Assembly: GCA_937890355.1 (NCBI GenBank) | Contig: CALACW010000081.1 | Coordinates: forward strand, 1 to 5,302 | Direction: 5' to 3' | DNA: 5,302 nucleotides | DNA from: CALACW01 sp002431305 | GTDB lineage: Bacteria; Bacillota; Clostridia; Oscillospirales; Acutalibacteraceae | Part shown: one piece after another, positions 4,803-5,302 of the stretch | Layout: each line of letters begins with the position of its first letter | How positions within the stretch are numbered: the stretch's first letter is position 1 | Program-made: the position numbers and the translations under genes | The notes under the pieces: model-generated | Told to the model about the DNA's origin: nothing | Databases searched by the model: none | Seen by the model: the letters and a program-made list of their open reading frames with translations, nothing else

Positions 4803-5113
4803 GAAAAAACGAATATAATTCACTCGAAGAATTCACGTCGCAATACATAGGCGAATGGTCTCCGTCCGACGGACACTGGCTGGGTCTGGATTTTAAGTAC
4901 AACGGTAAAGAATACAGATTATCCACCGGAGCGATGTTTAACGACTCCGAGATCGATTGTTTGTTTTACTTATACTATAACAACGGAAATACTTATAAAC
5001 TTCTCGGCGCATATAAAAATATGGATGATTTACTGAAGAGTAAAGTTATTGAACAAACAGCTTTTGCAAGTATAATCATGAATGATGACACAGAATTACT
5101 GGGGCAGGATTAA
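4799..5113 (+). CDS. Small acidic protein, likely immunity partner, 104 aa
   Basis: I do not recognise a named family. The protein is small, acidic and cytoplasmic, with a conserved-looking EFTSQYIGEWSPSDGHWLGLDF block (11-32), then KEYRLSTGAMFND (37-49) and an acidic end TELLGQD. Similar small proteins follow MuF-type toxin domains in phage regions as I remember them, so an immunity role is the best guess. ATG 4799 overlaps the TGA of the preceding gene. The nearest Shine-Dalgarno-like sequence, AAAGGA (4781-4786), is 12 bases away, so translation probably depends on coupling. This fits a protein made only when its partner is made. The stop codon TAA (5111-5113) directly meets the terminator of the convergent small RNA gene, so the two units share their 3' boundary. 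Confidence 0.6.
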   Translation: MRKNEYNSLEEFTSQYIGEWSPSDGHWLGLDFKYNGKEYRLSTGAMFNDSEIDCLFYLYYNNGNTYKLLGAYKNMDDLLKSKVIEQTAFASIIMNDDTELLGQD

Positions 5114-5115
5114 AA

Positions 5116-5149
5116 AATCCCCATTGACGCTGCCACATCAATGGGGATT
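5116..5149 (-). terminator. Terminator of the small RNA, at the operon's 3' end
   Basis: AATCCCCATTGA (5116-5127) and TCAATGGGGATT (5138-5149) form a perfect 12-bp stem with a 10-base loop. On the minus strand GGGGA runs into TTTTTT (5117-5112), the standard intrinsic form. On the plus strand the stem is followed by CAAAGG, with no T run, so termination of the three-gene operon here is less certain. The stem starts three bases after the last stop codon. Confidence 0.85.
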
Positions 5150-5175
5150 CAAAGGATACAAAATCCTTCAAACTG
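5147..5175 (-). repeat. 29-base direct repeat, right copy, in the small RNA
   Basis: This is the partner of 3665-3693 (27 of 29 identical, same orientation on the DNA). Here it is transcribed from the opposite strand as the 5' part of the small RNA. In this copy the internal hairpin AAGGAT/ATCCTT is fully Watson-Crick. It overlaps the terminator stem by three bases. Confidence 0.9.
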
Positions 5176-5182
5176 TACTTTT

Positions 5183-5211
5183 AGTATACCGCTAAATAAT
5201 CATTTTGTCAA
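5183..5211 (-). promoter_or_regulatory. Sigma-A promoter of the small RNA
   Basis: On the minus strand, TTGACA (5206-5211), 17 bases, then TATACT (5183-5188). This is a perfect -35, perfect spacing and a five-of-six -10. It points toward the operon and has no coding sequence before the terminator, which identifies an RNA gene. It is much stronger by eye than the operon's own candidate promoter. Confidence 0.88.
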
Positions 5212-5270
5212 CATCTAATATTTGACATTACAATAGCAAAAGAGAGCCGAACCCCATAAGCCCAAAACGC
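5212..5270. other. Right flank, no assignable gene
   Basis: AT-rich sequence to about 5235 gives way to GC-richer sequence. On the minus strand two frames stay open from the window edge, one ending at the TAA on 5228-5230 and another a little further left. Neither tail is recognisable, so a gene entering from the right can be neither shown nor excluded. Confidence 0.35.
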
Positions 5271-5299
5271 ACCGTCTCACGCCTCTGAGAACGGTTTTT
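5271..5299 (+). terminator. Candidate plus-strand intrinsic terminator
   Basis: ACCGTCTC (5271-5278) pairs with GAG (5287-5289) and ACGGT (5291-5295), with one bulged A, and runs into TTTTT (5295-5299). It could end read-through from the operon about 160 bases upstream, or belong to a neighbouring unit outside the window. Confidence 0.5.
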
Positions 5300-5302
5300 C
5301 CC

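Larger units (their letters stand above)
5112..5176 (-). ncRNA. Convergent ~65-nt small RNA, antisense to the operon leader in trans
   Basis: A consensus promoter (5183-5211) would start a minus-strand transcript near 5176, and a terminator ends it near 5112. The RNA starts with the complement of the right repeat copy. A 6-bp hairpin (AAGGAU with AUCCUU) has loop UUUGU, which contains UUUG, a fit to the YUNR U-turn motif of fast-binding antisense RNAs. A 12-bp terminator hairpin follows. There is no ribosome binding site and start codon, so it is not an mRNA. Its bases 2-30 can pair without a gap with operon leader 3665-3693 (27 Watson-Crick, 2 G-U). It therefore very likely regulates the operon, as RNAII does Fst mRNA in the par locus of pAD1, which is also about 65 nt, convergent and repeat-matched. 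Size and start are predictions. Confidence 0.75.

Noticed and set aside
4744..4926. 60-codon minus-strand open frame across the toxin/immunity junction
   Set aside because: It is antisense to two coupled genes and shows no start signals or protein-like pattern.
3665..5175. The 29-base repeats as attachment sites or target-site duplications of a mobile element
   Set aside because: No recombinase is present. The repeats sit exactly at a mRNA leader and a small RNA 5' end, and their differences preserve RNA pairing. The antisense RNA reading explains more, though a recombination origin cannot be excluded.
1..5302. tRNA, rRNA or CRISPR array
   Set aside because: I see no cloverleaf with a GTTCGA-type T loop, no ribosomal RNA sequence and no regularly spaced repeats. 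The only repeats are the pair of 20-mers, the pair of 29-mers and the operator half-sites.

Overview
The window looks like a chromosomal segment of a Gram-positive anaerobe of the Clostridia (Oscillospiraceae/Ruminococcus-like is my best guess). The reasons are strong AGGAGG ribosome binding sites 7 bases before most starts, consensus sigma-A promoters, and the protein families present. No marker gene fixes the taxon. Base use splits the window in two. The left part (about 1-2555) is relatively GC-rich in its coding parts. The right part (about 2560-5220) is AT-rich and reads like an acquired island.

Left part: one minus-strand gene (321-2225) encodes a 634-residue exported protein with a lipase-like alpha/beta-hydrolase triad. 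It has its own promoter (2261-2289). Downstream of its stop lies a hairpin-rich intergenic tract with two identical 20-base palindromes. Upstream, the 3' end of another minus-strand gene (about 2500-2555) survives with its terminator. That gene seems to have been cut off where the AT-rich island begins.

Right part, first unit: a two-gene plus-strand operon (2686-3572) encodes an XRE-type repressor and an ImmA/IrrE-type zinc peptidase. It sits behind a perfect-consensus promoter with palindromic half-sites just upstream. This is the repressor/anti-repressor pairing known from mobile elements.

Right part, second unit (3645-5211), the main discovery: a three-gene plus-strand operon encodes a DUF4417-like protein broken by a +1 frameshift, a small protein resembling the C-terminal toxin domains of phage MuF/Gp7-type proteins, and a likely immunity partner. 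A 29-base direct repeat brackets it. The left copy is in the 5' leader of the operon. The right copy is the 5' part of a convergent, roughly 65-nt small RNA gene with a TTGACA-N17-TATACT promoter and a 12-bp hairpin plus T6 terminator that ends at the last stop codon. Because the repeats are read in opposite directions, the small RNA can pair over 29 bases with the operon leader. Both differences between the copies become G-U pairs. This is the layout of the par (fst/RNAI-RNAII) type I toxin-antitoxin locus of plasmid pAD1, but controlling a different, multi-gene cargo. The leader can also fold into alternative hairpins that hide or expose the Shine-Dalgarno of the first gene, which suggests how the small RNA could switch translation off. 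The RNA regulation and cargo function are inferred from sequence only.
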